Positions 33,401 through 42,436 of a stretch of 43,755 nucleotides of DNA are shown here, in pieces; positions within the stretch are counted from its first letter, which is position 1, and every line of letters begins with the position of its first letter. This stretch comes from a virus, in the IMG/VR virus record IMGVR_UViG_3300042936_000127, positions 1-43,755 of that record; one strand, 5' to 3'. The notes under the pieces are model-generated. The model searched no databases and was not told the DNA's origin. It worked only from the letters and a program-made list of their open reading frames with translations. A program made the translations under genes and the position numbers.

Positions 33401-36400
33401 CAGCAGGTTTTAATGGTGTTAATTTTTCAACATTAGTTTGGTTTAATGCTTTTCTTTCTGACAACGTAGAAAGTAAAAACTTAAGAGCTCCTGTAGAATG
33501 TTTCTTCCAATCTACAGAAAAAGGTTCTGGAGCATAATCTCTTGAATTAGCATTCTCATCATTTATAGTTACCACTTCATCAGCGTTAAATGATATACCT
33601 CTTGTTCTTATTGAATTAATAGTTCTTTTTACAAGTTCATTATATCTCTTTTCTCCTAATGCAGCAACTTTACCTTTACTTATATAGTTCTCTTTAACTT
33701 TATCAAACACTTCATTCCCTGTTAATTGTTCAGGATTGAATAAAGCATCTTTATTCCCTTCTCTAAATATGATACGACTAACTTGAAATACCATATCATT
33801 GATATAGTTGTTAGTTTGTTCTTCTGTAAGTCCTTGTATTGCTCTATATTCTGGAGATAATGCTTTCGCTCTCTCAGATAATTTTGTTTCTTTAAACTTA
33901 CCAGAATCAATTGCTTTAAACAACTCATTTTTCATTGATGGTTTACTTACAAATGATTTGAAGAAGTCCATAATTCTTTTAAACAAATTACGTACAGATT
34001 CACCTAACGATCTAGCAGGAAGTTTACCAAGTCTAAAATCAGCAAAGTCATCTGCTATTCTTTCTTTAGCTTGTTTATCTGTAGCATCAATGTATGCTAT
34101 TTTCTTACCTGATTGTCTATCTATAAACTCTCCTTTTTTATTTCTGAATTCATTTAACAAATTATTCTTTTCAGTTTCTGTTAAGAAGTCTGCATATATA
34201 GCTTCAAAGATTTCATGATATTCTGTACCTCTTAGTCCACCTCTAACAAACTTAGCTACACCATTTTCAAATACACCCCATGCTGTTATGTTACCTCTTT
34301 TAATAATGTTTTCTAATATCTCAAAAGGAATAAAAGGAACATTCTTAGCATGCCATTCTTTAAATGCTTCTAATTCAGAATTTGTCATTCTATCAGACGA
34401 ATCATCTTCTCCAACCATTCTAAACTCAGGAGCATCATCTTCTTTTATTATTTTAGAAGGATCATAAGGAGCATCTTCTGCAAGTTTTTCTTCTATTTGT
34501 GTATCATACTTAGTATTTAAAACACCATCTGTAAAATAACCAATATTTAAACTAGATGGCAATTGTGTTTTTGCAACATCTTGTATAAAGTTTTCATCTA
34601 AATAGTTTTCTAGTTTATCTTGTAAACTTTTTCCATTAGTATTTTCAAGAGTTAATCTATCAATTGCCCCTATAAACATATCTAAATATCCTCTATGAGG
34701 AGACTTACCTTCAGCTAAATCAAATAATATTTGTTTTAATTGTTCTTTAGTAACTATACCTGTAGTAGAACTTACTCCAGCAGGCATTAATAAATTATCA
34801 TTAAAAATATTTACAGCATTTCCTTCTGAAGTTATATGTGTTATAAACAATAAATTATCAGGTAAACTATTTACTTTCTTTTCTATATCAGCTTTCTTAG
34901 CTTCTATATCTTGTTGAGCTACAACTTCTGGTGGAGCTATTGGTTGTACAACTTGTTCTTCTACAGCTGTAGGAGTAGCTTGTTGTTCTGCTAATGTTTT
35001 GTTTAATGATTGTGTTATTGCTGCTTTAAAATATAACTTAGCTTTCTCCTCGTTTGAATATGTTTTATCAAACTGCTCTATTTCTTCAGGAGACAGCTTT
35101 GCCTTTAATGAACTATCAATAGTTTTAATCTTTACTGGATCTGTAGAAAGATCAGAGATTGTTTGGTTACTTTTTACATCCACTGCAACTTCTCCTTCAG
35201 GAGATAGTGTTGCTGTAAATAATATATCTCCTGAGTTAATAGGAAACTTTTGAGGAGTAGATGTATTCACTTCATATTCTCCAATTTTATTTTTGTCTTG
35301 TGTAGGAGCTGGTTTAGCTTCTTTGACAGGAACTTTATCATATGGAAGAATATCTGTACCTGTTATATATGAATACTTTTGTTTGTATGAATTTGTATTA
35401 TCTGTTGGTTTAGCTGTATGTGTAATCAAAGGAGTTTCTCCTACAGATCTTGCAGATCCATCAGGATTTTTACTAGCTAATAAAAATGATTGATAGTTAG
35501 GCCATACAACCTTTGTTAGGTTTCCATCTTTGTCAGCTACATATTCTGTAAACTCTTTAGATGTTCCTAAATCAGTTAGAGTTTTATTGTTTACACTAAT
35601 AAATGCTTCTTGTAAAGCATCCATTAATTCTTGTTTTCTAGATTCAATTTGAGAAAAAGGAAAAGATTTATCTCCTATTTTAAAATTCATTGTTGCAGTG
35701 TCAATACTTATTTGACTAGGAGTAGTTGGGCTTCCTTTAAATTTAAAATATAAAACATTCTTTAAGAATGTAATATATCCATAATCAGGTTTACCTGCTT
35801 TAGCTGTGCTAGATTTAGCAATTAAATCTTTAGCCATTGCATTTATTACATGGAATACATTATTAGCTTGTTTGTTAGTTAACACTTTATTATTTGCAAA
35901 GTCTAACAAATCACCAAATCTAATTAATGTTGTTCCTTCAGGAAAAGATAATAGTTCTGCATTGTTTTCTACTTGTCCAGTAGTAACAACTTCAATCAAT
36001 CCATTATGTTCAGCAATTATTTTATCTGCATTTGGTCCAAGTATATCAGACATGTGATTGTCTTCATATACACCATTAACTATATTTTGATTTGGTATAC
36101 CTCTTGATATAGCAAATGGATAAGGTGTATATCCAGTTTGTCCAAACAGTTCTTGTCTGAATATTTTATATGCTTCTAATGCTATGTCAGCTTGTTCTTC
36201 TTGCCCTTTTCTAATTTTTGTATATCCTCCTTCTGTAAATAAACTAGCAGAAGTCATTGTTTGAAATACAACATTATCAAGTATAGTGTCTGAGTCTTCT
36301 CCTATTTTATTTAACTTCTCTCCTTTTTCATTAACAAAAAAGTTTCCTTCAGGTGTTTGTATAATAAACACTTGAGCCATGAATCCCTTTTCAACATTAG

Positions 36401-39400
36401 TTTCATCTTCTGTTAAAGGATCTGTGATGTTTTTATTATAAGATAATTGTATAAGCCCTTCAAGTCCTAATTCATTTACGTTACTAGGAGTGACAATGAT
36501 TGCTTTTATTTTATTTCTATTCTTAAAGAATTTAAAATTATTTAAGAATGTTCTAGCTCTTTTTATATGAGGAAGATTGTTAGCTTCATTACCTGCTGTA
36601 TCTTCAGAAGGAGATGTTGTAGCCAAGAAAACTATATCAACATCTTTAGCTTTACTATCTGTACCAATAAATTCACCTGGTGTAGGAGAAACAGATTGTA
36701 CAGAACCTGCTGTAGGTGCTAATTTTTCTAATTCTTTATCAAGAGTTTCTTTATCCTTAGCAAGTTTCTCTTCTTCTGTTTGTATTTTTTCATATCCTTT
36801 AAGAAGAGAAGGGTTTATATTCTGAATATTACCAGCTAAGTCTTCCACTTTAATTGTACCATCCTCATTTAACCCAATAACTTTTACTGTAGTTAGTTCT
36901 GCAAAATCTACGTTAAGATCATCAGCAGCCTGTTTAGCTTCTATTTGTGTATCATAAAAAGTAATTTCACCTGTAGGAGATATCACTTTAAACTGCTCAC
37001 CAGCTTTTCTAACTTTAGCAGTAGAGAAACCAGGAACTTGATATTCTCTACCAACTTCTGCTGTTTCTTTCTTACCAGTCTTATTTAAGAATCCAAACTT
37101 CTCATCATCTGGAGATGTTATTGTTTCAGCTTGTTCTTCTTTTTCTTTCTGAATTTCTTCCTCTTGTGCAAAGTATTTATCAAATCCTTTCTCTGTAGAA
37201 AGATCTTCAAAACTTGTAGCAGCTTGTTCTTTTCTAGCATTTAATTTATTTAAATCTTCAGCATATTCTATAAGACCTGTGCTTTGATCTATTCTTAAAT
37301 TGTTAGGTTGAGAAAAATCTTGACCAGCTAATTCAAAATTAATTAATTCATTAAACAATTTTGCATCATCAATTTTATTAGAATTTAAAGCAATGCTTAT
37401 TTTCTCAGATAGAGTTCTAAGTTTTTTAATCTCTTCACGTTTAGCTGTTCTTTCTGCAGGAGAAAGATTAGCAAGGGACTCACTTAATAAGTTTGCTTTT
37501 TGTTGATATGCATCACTTAATTCTTTTAATCCTTTTTCACTTGTTGTTAATGTTAAAAGATCATTTGTAAGAAGAGGGTTTATGTTTGATATAGCTGTTT
37601 GTATATCTGCAATTCTTTGATTAGAGTCTTGTTGAGTATATGAAAAATTTGCAAGGTCTGTTTTCCAGTTATTGAACATGTTATATTTTAATGACTCAAC
37701 TTTTTCATCATCTGTCTTAGGATCTATGATTCTACTGTAAGGATTATTAAATGTTGAATTTAAAGATGTTGATATGTCATTAATGTTATTAGCTTTAGTT
37801 ATCAACGCATCAACATACCCACTCACTGTAGATTGATTTGAACTATTGAAGTCCATACCAAATGTTTTTTCAAATTCTTCTTTAGGAAGATCTTTTAACA
37901 TATTTAATTGTTCAATTGTAACGTCATGCATTCCTATAGGAATACGAGAGTTTACAAACCCAAAGAACATATCAGATTTTAAATTCTTAAACTTAAATAT
38001 GTTTCCAGAATTAACAGCTTCATTCATCTGCTTTGCTATCTCAACACTTCTTGATGTATCTTCATACTTATCAGAAAGCACACCTGTCATTCCATATTGA
38101 TTTAATATGTTAAGTGTACTATTAAGTCTTTGATTGTCTGCTTTTGATTTACCTGTAACTCTATCTACAACAGGTCCAGTGATAGCAGCTGTAATAGCAC
38201 CAATCACCATACTTTCTATACCTTCAGAAGAACCAAATTGTTCAGCCATTCCTTTAGAAGTAGAAGCCATTGCTTCTTTTACAAAGTCCCAACTTTCTTT
38301 TCCTGATTTGTATTTTCTTGTGTAATAATCTTCTACACCTTTTTGTGTAGCAAACTGCCCACCTTCTTCATAAACACCTTCTGTGAATATATTAATTGCT
38401 TTTGGTTTTGCAAACTCCCAAGCTTTACCAGAAAATGTTTGTGGAAGTTTCTTTTCAAATGTGTCAAGAGTTCCTTCTTTAAGACCCACTTTACCTGCAG
38501 ATCCAAAATCTTTTAATGCAGAAGATGTAATTCCTTTTTGTGCTCCTGTAAATGATTTAAATAAATTACCAAACTGAACAGAGTTAGATACAGTTAGAAG
38601 AGCCATGTTCATACCAAATCTAGTATTCATAGCATCTGTAGCATAATCTTCTATTTGTTGAATTACTTCTGGTGTAGGATCTTCACCAAAGTTATCTATT
38701 TTATATTGTTCTGTAAGTTGTTCCTTTATTGTTCTATAAGATTCTCTTGATTCAATAGCTGCTTCTGTTCTCGCAGATCCATATATAGACATTCCATATC
38801 TAAATCCATTATTTAATTTTGTGGCAGCAGCAAGTTGTCCAAGTCTTTCAATGTTCAATAATGTTTTTTCAGATTTACCAGCAGCTCTAGCAAGATCTAA
38901 CACCTTATCAACTTTATTAGTACCTGCAAATAATTTATTTAAATATAAAGAAGCTCTTCCCAATTGAGCAGCAACTAATGGAACTGCACCAACTCCTTCT
39001 GTAACAGCACCAATTATAGCATCTTGAGCAATAGCACCTCCAATTGCTCCCACCATAAATCCTGAATTCTTTAGAATTTTATCTCCCCAGAAGTTTGCTG
39101 ACCCATATGTAAAAGGAATAGCTGTAGCAAGTCCTCTTGACTTTTCATATTCTGTTACATAGTTAGGAAAGTAATCTTCTACATTCTTAATCCAATCATC
39201 AATAGATGCTTCATATCCATCAGGATTTGAAAGGTCTTTTAAACTAAGATTTTTTGCAGCAGATATTGTATTAGGAATTGTAGCAAATGATTGACCAAAT
39301 GTTCCTAATGCAAATGCTCCCATTTTAATAAGACCATTTCCTAATTGTGAAAGTCCTGATTGTTGTAAGCCATATACATTTTCAAGATTAATACCTCTTT

Positions 39401-39671
39401 CATATAATGGATAACGTTGATTAGCAAGAAGTTCACTTTTAGAAACCATACCAAAAGGAGAGTTAGGAGTTCTAATAGTTGATCCTTTAAAAAATCTAGC
39501 TTCTTCTGGACTTATTCCTCTAAAAGAATCATTGTATTGTCCAGGCATAGCTAGTCCTATTTGAGAATCTATCTCTCTATCAGCACCTAATCCAGAACCT
39601 ATATTTACATCTTCTTGATCATAGTTTCTATTTGAAACATTATCTATAAGATCATTATCAAAAATTGGCAT
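27444..39671 (-). CDS. Giant single-chain virion RNA polymerase of crAss-like phages
   Basis: A 4075-residue protein. The catalytic motif is DFDID at residues 3179-3183 (AGSDFDIDKLN), after a strand with YTVVVPSEITKKAG. In cellular polymerases the beta-prime motif is DFDGD; crAss-like phage virion polymerases carry DFDID, with three Asp for the two Mg ions. The protein is much longer than the best-studied relative (about 2180 residues, phage phi14:2), so roughly the first 1700 residues are additional. The N-terminus (about 105-235) has Gly/Ala-rich hydrophobic segments that could insert in a membrane. A zincin-like helix YHEIFEAI is at 1819 with the second His replaced by Glu. The polymerase would be ejected and transcribe early genes. 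Start and stop are unambiguous. Confidence 0.92.
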   Translation of the reverse strand: MPIFDNDLIDNVSNRNYDQEDVNIGSGLGADREIDSQIGLAMPGQYNDSFRGISPEEARFFKGSTIRTPNSPFGMVSKSELLANQRYPLYERGINLENVYGLQQSGLSQLGNGLIKMGAFALGTFGQSFATIPNTISAAKNLSLKDLSNPDGYEASIDDWIKNVEDYFPNYVTEYEKSRGLATAIPFTYGSANFWGDKILKNSGFMVGAIGGAIAQDAIIGAVTEGVGAVPLVAAQLGRASLYLNKLFAGTNKVDKVLDLARAAGKSEKTLLNIERLGQLAAATKLNNGFRYGMSIYGSARTEAAIESRESYRTIKEQLTEQYKIDNFGEDPTPEVIQQIEDYATDAMNTRFGMNMALLTVSNSVQFGNLFKSFTGAQKGITSSALKDFGSAGKVGLKEGTLDTFEKKLPQTFSGKAWEFAKPKAINIFTEGVYEEGGQFATQKGVEDYYTRKYKSGKESWDFVKEAMASTSKGMAEQFGSSEGIESMVIGAITAAITGPVVDRVTGKSKADNQRLNSTLNILNQYGMTGVLSDKYEDTSRSVEIAKQMNEAVNSGNIFKFKNLKSDMFFGFVNSRIPIGMHDVTIEQLNMLKDLPKEEFEKTFGMDFNSSNQSTVSGYVDALITKANNINDISTSLNSTFNNPYSRIIDPKTDDEKVESLKYNMFNNWKTDLANFSYTQQDSNQRIADIQTAISNINPLLTNDLLTLTTSEKGLKELSDAYQQKANLLSESLANLSPAERTAKREEIKKLRTLSEKISIALNSNKIDDAKLFNELINFELAGQDFSQPNNLRIDQSTGLIEYAEDLNKLNARKEQAATSFEDLSTEKGFDKYFAQEEEIQKEKEEQAETITSPDDEKFGFLNKTGKKETAEVGREYQVPGFSTAKVRKAGEQFKVISPTGEITFYDTQIEAKQAADDLNVDFAELTTVKVIGLNEDGTIKVEDLAGNIQNINPSLLKGYEKIQTEEEKLAKDKETLDKELEKLAPTAGSVQSVSPTPGEFIGTDSKAKDVDIVFLATTSPSEDTAGNEANNLPHIKRARTFLNNFKFFKNRNKIKAIIVTPSNVNELGLEGLIQLSYNKNITDPLTEDETNVEKGFMAQVFIIQTPEGNFFVNEKGEKLNKIGEDSDTILDNVVFQTMTSASLFTEGGYTKIRKGQEEQADIALEAYKIFRQELFGQTGYTPYPFAISRGIPNQNIVNGVYEDNHMSDILGPNADKIIAEHNGLIEVVTTGQVENNAELLSFPEGTTLIRFGDLLDFANNKVLTNKQANNVFHVINAMAKDLIAKSSTAKAGKPDYGYITFLKNVLYFKFKGSPTTPSQISIDTATMNFKIGDKSFPFSQIESRKQELMDALQEAFISVNNKTLTDLGTSKEFTEYVADKDGNLTKVVWPNYQSFLLASKNPDGSARSVGETPLITHTAKPTDNTNSYKQKYSYITGTDILPYDKVPVKEAKPAPTQDKNKIGEYEVNTSTPQKFPINSGDILFTATLSPEGEVAVDVKSNQTISDLSTDPVKIKTIDSSLKAKLSPEEIEQFDKTYSNEEKAKLYFKAAITQSLNKTLAEQQATPTAVEEQVVQPIAPPEVVAQQDIEAKKADIEKKVNSLPDNLLFITHITSEGNAVNIFNDNLLMPAGVSSTTGIVTKEQLKQILFDLAEGKSPHRGYLDMFIGAIDRLTLENTNGKSLQDKLENYLDENFIQDVAKTQLPSSLNIGYFTDGVLNTKYDTQIEEKLAEDAPYDPSKIIKEDDAPEFRMVGEDDSSDRMTNSELEAFKEWHAKNVPFIPFEILENIIKRGNITAWGVFENGVAKFVRGGLRGTEYHEIFEAIYADFLTETEKNNLLNEFRNKKGEFIDRQSGKKIAYIDATDKQAKERIADDFADFRLGKLPARSLGESVRNLFKRIMDFFKSFVSKPSMKNELFKAIDSGKFKETKLSERAKALSPEYRAIQGLTEEQTNNYINDMVFQVSRIIFREGNKDALFNPEQLTGNEVFDKVKENYISKGKVAALGEKRYNELVKRTINSIRTRGISFNADEVVTINDENANSRDYAPEPFSVDWKKHSTGALKFLLSTLSERKALNQTNVEKLTPLKPAAYSLSNEGFKILNFNRVFSTLLDRLHNTNDPVEFTNKFIQLAKEDSNYLSLFVSLGGNTVTHEFDFNNFGESDWKLFIQFFNTFSRQKPEALIQYTSEEGDVYTGSANLFTTVKQTTDGWINNMRTIGKGEGGLISYDKKVYKINTVAIKEFSFKKSIDQLKFLNALGIEFDQGTYNALSNRDIIIKGDTTTEVKEFNKAVSKIYTQLGKNNDLMTFDAKRLAINGPLRTLAELYTRVNNPNQDSTYFGVEGQRIGAFSENNAPSYFENTFNESKTLTELLEKMPQLNDVYSRGSEILKPGGLFFDKEGTRIAEIKVGYIQGSKNLLDGAAKTTAKLSKGQRFVQEINQNINGNYYVLIPGDSSTEWMMNLGNVISMEDVIEGKHWNKVYSIYNNYLNDEINLALADRTQNIYQRARSQELRIMKDVLPKTIVDKIESMIEGGKTYDDIQTYISDNRGDINSSIKDFVEDMSKETIDILLNSNQIMMVEEDEYVINKFDTEFLNKYNLAGVITFDELLNVINFVNINYQINNQEYHKVLFGDPYQFKTEKGKLDETKRIKSFLSGRRRTFNMTEYNNFLNDKYNSVNGIELDAKTPGHHNYKSYTNTVTLNTVEIVGSIATLPNIPKEIKNEFAKTDETDAMSWLMDNTHKEIALKEGQWSAQAEAFHQWQMAYTRRAFDKKKIKEYTSDKLRELDNKLLASDMPKHTLAVRKPIVSGNKFNKTEIDLVLDKTSQIPLYYNMVEGTNLEEMYIQMFDQNIGYSIVTTGRKVGAEGLHNVYNIDGTFNTEKFNNVTEVPWIAYGTQVETMSEGEKTQTRGSQLTKLASSDLYENGEAITEEGKKAYERNNKALNMLNENAYNELLKRLGVVDLGDTYALENKQIISETLMYEMMRRDLSENAIDTIQLNEDGEFIMPFEASPSYTQIKSILYSMVNKALISPAMSGAPHVQVPVTMFEQATQGRSLAMKTDTGWVKISKAKYKTLTEEEKKDVMLTDDTLKFYEDKDGSRYCEVMLPHWFKGKFGNKTDKQIIDYLNTEEGKKILTGIGFRIPTQALSSVEVFRVKGFLPQYMGYTVVVPSEITKKAGSDFDIDKLNIYLKSVYVDKNGNVKLIKWQGSEQATKDFFTKVYDESTERKALKKAELIEAIDILIYGLEDTKGLLNKYGEYILSIQDKYEDPFMFRAEIEKQLDRLTDSNLNAEIRTAEVNSMYKKSLENEYYESLEELLTLEENFIKLITPIDDAGLEKISEVLDNARGYSETNVKGKLINRNFMTNMRHAFITGKRWVGIAAVNITNLSLRQKSKVYLDPSKLPLLPKNERKFVKDLSIVLPHNTLEVDGQTYVSLSGTRTADLKQFISQRLSGYATAFVDIANKPFITKIIKSDIVVSTFMFLESIGAGNSGIYFLNQPIIEKYLEYLDGIGSKSVMGKDNLTYIRNMFPTTEKAIEDASISVEGLLGNISQYAEKGKFDAAKNAEQQLILNEFIKYKILADQLFSYTQATNYDTTKFGSSDLYFKKQLGTIAASNFNLISNVNDVLENTFIGKQAELLGKSFNAFGAIMKTEDPKIKAYMIDTLKKYASRKYMSADDYMKIANLINNSFIDYIIQNDRTYYNLIKPELVDSATAVVTKLEKAKQKYPSIKLLQDLVPVLSNREDGAKSIQLKANVKDAYSENLYVGMMRELRDGNAELNSLYNDIINVAILQGTAQSAISIRNIIPVEDYASKIAPIINNLQPNINLESFSNAMFERNNFSNKDVFMDYVPFANPSKLERDEILDPNTGETEILYYIPAFKQTKGSQKGLLVLNDKYNSFQLGSDFIKVPKVITARDGSKVNIATRREVVAKDYVLMKQKGSQDLYDAYYYKKVYTTNLDEYGNLIPLITPTVNKETGEILYNYYYKQVNVYGDGNRAVEFNTSFTPSVINNGSITIQEELSDDEIVNQFAPQIAEEVVPLQTEEVVQTGEQLDLFTEEDLGLNTDFNQDDFKC

Positions 39672-39684
39672 ATTTTTATTTTAT

Positions 39685-42324
39685 TTATTTAAACAATTTA
39701 ATAACTGTATCTGGTCCTATGGTAGATAATAATTCTTGAGCCTGCATGCTATTAATATATCCTCCACTATTTATAACTTTATCATCCCAATCTTTTCCTG
39801 TAGCTTTGTAATAAATTCTAACTTGAAATAAATCAGTTAAAGGATTTCCTGTATTATTTTTACTACCTTCAATATCAGCTCTAACTTTTGGAGCTATTCT
39901 TGAATTGTTTATTCCAGGCAATAAAGGATTATATCCAGATATTTGTGCAGTGGAAGCATCTTTTGTATTGTTTGTATTTGTTGTTTTTGTTGGAGAACTT
40001 TGTATAAATTTAGTGAGGGTTGTCATAGGATTTAAATATGAATATTCAGGAACCCATTGATTAAATTCATCTGCAGATAATTTTATTTTTACATTATCAG
40101 CTCCTCCTGTTAACAATAATGTTGCTCCTCCATCAGGATTTTTTACATATGTATATCCTTTACTTTTACTTTCATTAAATGCATTTAACTTATCAATATT
40201 AAAGTCATCTGGTTTTTCAGAATCTAATGAACCAAGCTCATTATATTGTGTAGTTTTTAATCCTATGATTTGTTCAATAGTACTTATATCATTTTTATTC
40301 TCTGAATTTATTTGAATTTTCATTCCTTGTACTGTAGGACTAAGATCGTATAAAGTTTTAGATTCAGCCTCTTTTTGTTTTTTTACTAATTTATTAACAT
40401 CTCTAGAAGTGTTTTTATTTATTATATTAATTTGATTAGCAATCACTTGTTCATCTGGAGACAATGATTTTTTATTATAACTTTTATATAGAGCTAATGC
40501 GATAGGATATTTTTTCTTTCCTTCATATTTTTTTAATATATCATCTGTCATCATATATCTTGAGTCATATCCATCAGCTGTTTTAACATTATATTGCTTA
40601 ATGTATTTACCAGCTTCATCTTGAAAATCATATAATTCTTTTGCTGTGTAAACTGTACTTCCAATTCTTACACCATTTTGTTTATTGATAACTTTTTCTG
40701 CATCAGCAGCAAAACCTGATCCTGCTTTTTTAGCAGCATCTATTCTTCTACTTGTAAAATTTTTAGAATTACTTAATGCTTGAATTTCTTTTAATAGTTC
40801 TCTTTTATTATTATCATCTATTTCATTAGGATTTTGTAAATACTCTTCATATACCTCATTAGCTGTTTTCATTGCTTCTGCTACTTGTCTTGGATCTTTA
40901 GCATTAAAATTAGGATTTAATAATCTTGCTAATTTTTGCTTTGCTGTACCTAAACCTTGATTGATCTGTGCAAGAGTTAAATCTTCATCTTCTACACTAA
41001 ACTTAGTAAAATCTGTTTCAAGAGGTGCATCAGTTACAATAGGTTGTAACTTTTTAGCTTCTTTTCTTTTTGCTATTGCCTCTTCTTCTTTTAATGCAAG
41101 CTCTCTTAAATCTATTGCATAGTCTGCTGCCTTCTCTCTTTCTCTTTGTCTTTCTTTGGCCACATCAAATTCAAATTGCTTAACACTCATTATTGCTTTG
41201 AATCCTGGGTTATCATTATATTTTACAGACTTTGTTTCATTATCAAGATCTTTGGCAAGATTAGTTAAATACTTTTGTGTATATATTTTAGTTTTATATC
41301 CTATCTCTTCTCCCTCTGTATCAATTTTTTCAAGATCTTGTTGCATCTCCTTGTCAAAACCTCCTTCATAAACAAGAGCTCTAGCTTCTTCTATTTGTTT
41401 TTTAAGACTTGTTTTTTGTTCTGTAGTTAGTTGTTTAGTTTCTAACATTACTGTAGCATCTACTATAGCATCTGAATATATTTTTTTCTTTTCATCATAG
41501 CTTGTTATGATTTCATTTTGATAATATGTATAATCTTTATCTCTATATTTATACTGTGCTGTAATTCCTAATTGTCTTATATCAGTTTCATCAAGACTAT
41601 CGTAAAAGTTATTTAATATTTTTTCTGCCCCTATACCTTTAAATTTAGTAGTGAGCATTACTTGATCATATTGTCTTTTTCCTCCTTTAGAAGCATCTAA
41701 AGATTGCGTACCATCAGGATTAAAATAAATATCTTTACCTGTTTTTGCATCTCTAATCCATGGATCATCTACTTCATAATCTGCTTCTTTTAATTTAGAA
41801 TGCAAGTCTCTAAGCTTCTTATCTACATCTTTATATTCAATATATTGACCATTAAAAGATTCTCCTACTTCTGAACTATTTATATATTCAGATGCTTGCA
41901 GATTAAAAACATATTCATTTTCTGGAGAAGATTTACCATCTTGTATTGCCTTTTCTTTTCGTTGTTGTTCTTTTCTCAATTTAGCTGTAGAAGCTACAGC
42001 ATTTTGAATATTGTTATCTTTTATAAGAGAGTTTGTCATTCCATTTACAGAGTTAACCATCTGTGCATTAGAAAAATCTGCCATTGCAAATATTCTTGTA
42101 TCATTACCAAGTTGATTTATCTTTGATTGTAGATATGCTCTATCTGAGTCTTTAACTATGTCAAGTCCTGCAATGTTATCAATATTTGTTTGTATCTTTT
42201 GTACACCCTCATCATATTGTTTTTGTTTTTCCATACCAACTTTAACCATTGCCTCAACAGGAAGTTGAGATACATATGGATTAAAATTGGTAAGCAATTG
42301 AGGATTATCTGTCCATGATGCCAT
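39685..42324 (-). CDS. Large virion protein, crAss-like cargo/ejection protein candidate, 879 aa
   Basis: An 879-residue, helical, highly charged protein without a hydrophobic segment. The N-terminal block NFNPYVSQLPVEAMVKVGME (residues 14-33), followed by YDEGVQKIQTNIDNIAGLD and YLQSKINQLG, is one that I associate with large structural or ejected proteins of crAss-like phages, encoded beside the virion polymerase. Coiled-coil-like stretches are at about 340-420 and 650-700. It has no enzymatic motif I can see. It is 13 nt upstream of the polymerase gene, in the same transcript, and probably sits with it in the particle. A promoter candidate lies just upstream of its start. Confidence 0.85.
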   Translation of the reverse strand: MASWTDNPQLLTNFNPYVSQLPVEAMVKVGMEKQKQYDEGVQKIQTNIDNIAGLDIVKDSDRAYLQSKINQLGNDTRIFAMADFSNAQMVNSVNGMTNSLIKDNNIQNAVASTAKLRKEQQRKEKAIQDGKSSPENEYVFNLQASEYINSSEVGESFNGQYIEYKDVDKKLRDLHSKLKEADYEVDDPWIRDAKTGKDIYFNPDGTQSLDASKGGKRQYDQVMLTTKFKGIGAEKILNNFYDSLDETDIRQLGITAQYKYRDKDYTYYQNEIITSYDEKKKIYSDAIVDATVMLETKQLTTEQKTSLKKQIEEARALVYEGGFDKEMQQDLEKIDTEGEEIGYKTKIYTQKYLTNLAKDLDNETKSVKYNDNPGFKAIMSVKQFEFDVAKERQREREKAADYAIDLRELALKEEEAIAKRKEAKKLQPIVTDAPLETDFTKFSVEDEDLTLAQINQGLGTAKQKLARLLNPNFNAKDPRQVAEAMKTANEVYEEYLQNPNEIDDNNKRELLKEIQALSNSKNFTSRRIDAAKKAGSGFAADAEKVINKQNGVRIGSTVYTAKELYDFQDEAGKYIKQYNVKTADGYDSRYMMTDDILKKYEGKKKYPIALALYKSYNKKSLSPDEQVIANQINIINKNTSRDVNKLVKKQKEAESKTLYDLSPTVQGMKIQINSENKNDISTIEQIIGLKTTQYNELGSLDSEKPDDFNIDKLNAFNESKSKGYTYVKNPDGGATLLLTGGADNVKIKLSADEFNQWVPEYSYLNPMTTLTKFIQSSPTKTTNTNNTKDASTAQISGYNPLLPGINNSRIAPKVRADIEGSKNNTGNPLTDLFQVRIYYKATGKDWDDKVINSGGYINSMQAQELLSTIGPDTVIKLFK

Positions 42325-42364
42325 AATCTTTTTATTTTATTGCATGCTTATCACATGCCATTAG

Positions 42365-42395
42365 CAAATTTAATAGAAAAAATTAGAACTACCAA
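42365..42395 (-). promoter_or_regulatory. Candidate Bacteroidota primary-sigma promoter
   Basis: On the minus strand, TTGG (42395-42392) is followed after exactly 19 nt by TAAATTTG (42372-42365), matching the Bacteroidota consensus TTTG-N19-TAnnTTTG at all fixed bases of the -7 element and three of four in the -33. It lies in the longest noncoding gap of the window (112 nt), before the 879-aa virion gene. The predicted transcript starts near 42358. Host polymerase would read it as a late promoter. In an AT-rich genome chance matches occur, so confidence is moderate. Confidence 0.45.
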
Positions 42396-42436
42396 TACTT
42401 GTAATAAATACTGGTAATTCTTTATAATTAAAATAG

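Noticed and set aside
33808-34218. 136-codon plus-strand frame inside the polymerase gene
   Set aside because: It lies entirely antisense to a continuous conserved coding region, has no leader and a Leu/Ser-rich shadow composition. The same holds for other plus-strand frames between 22482 and 43711.
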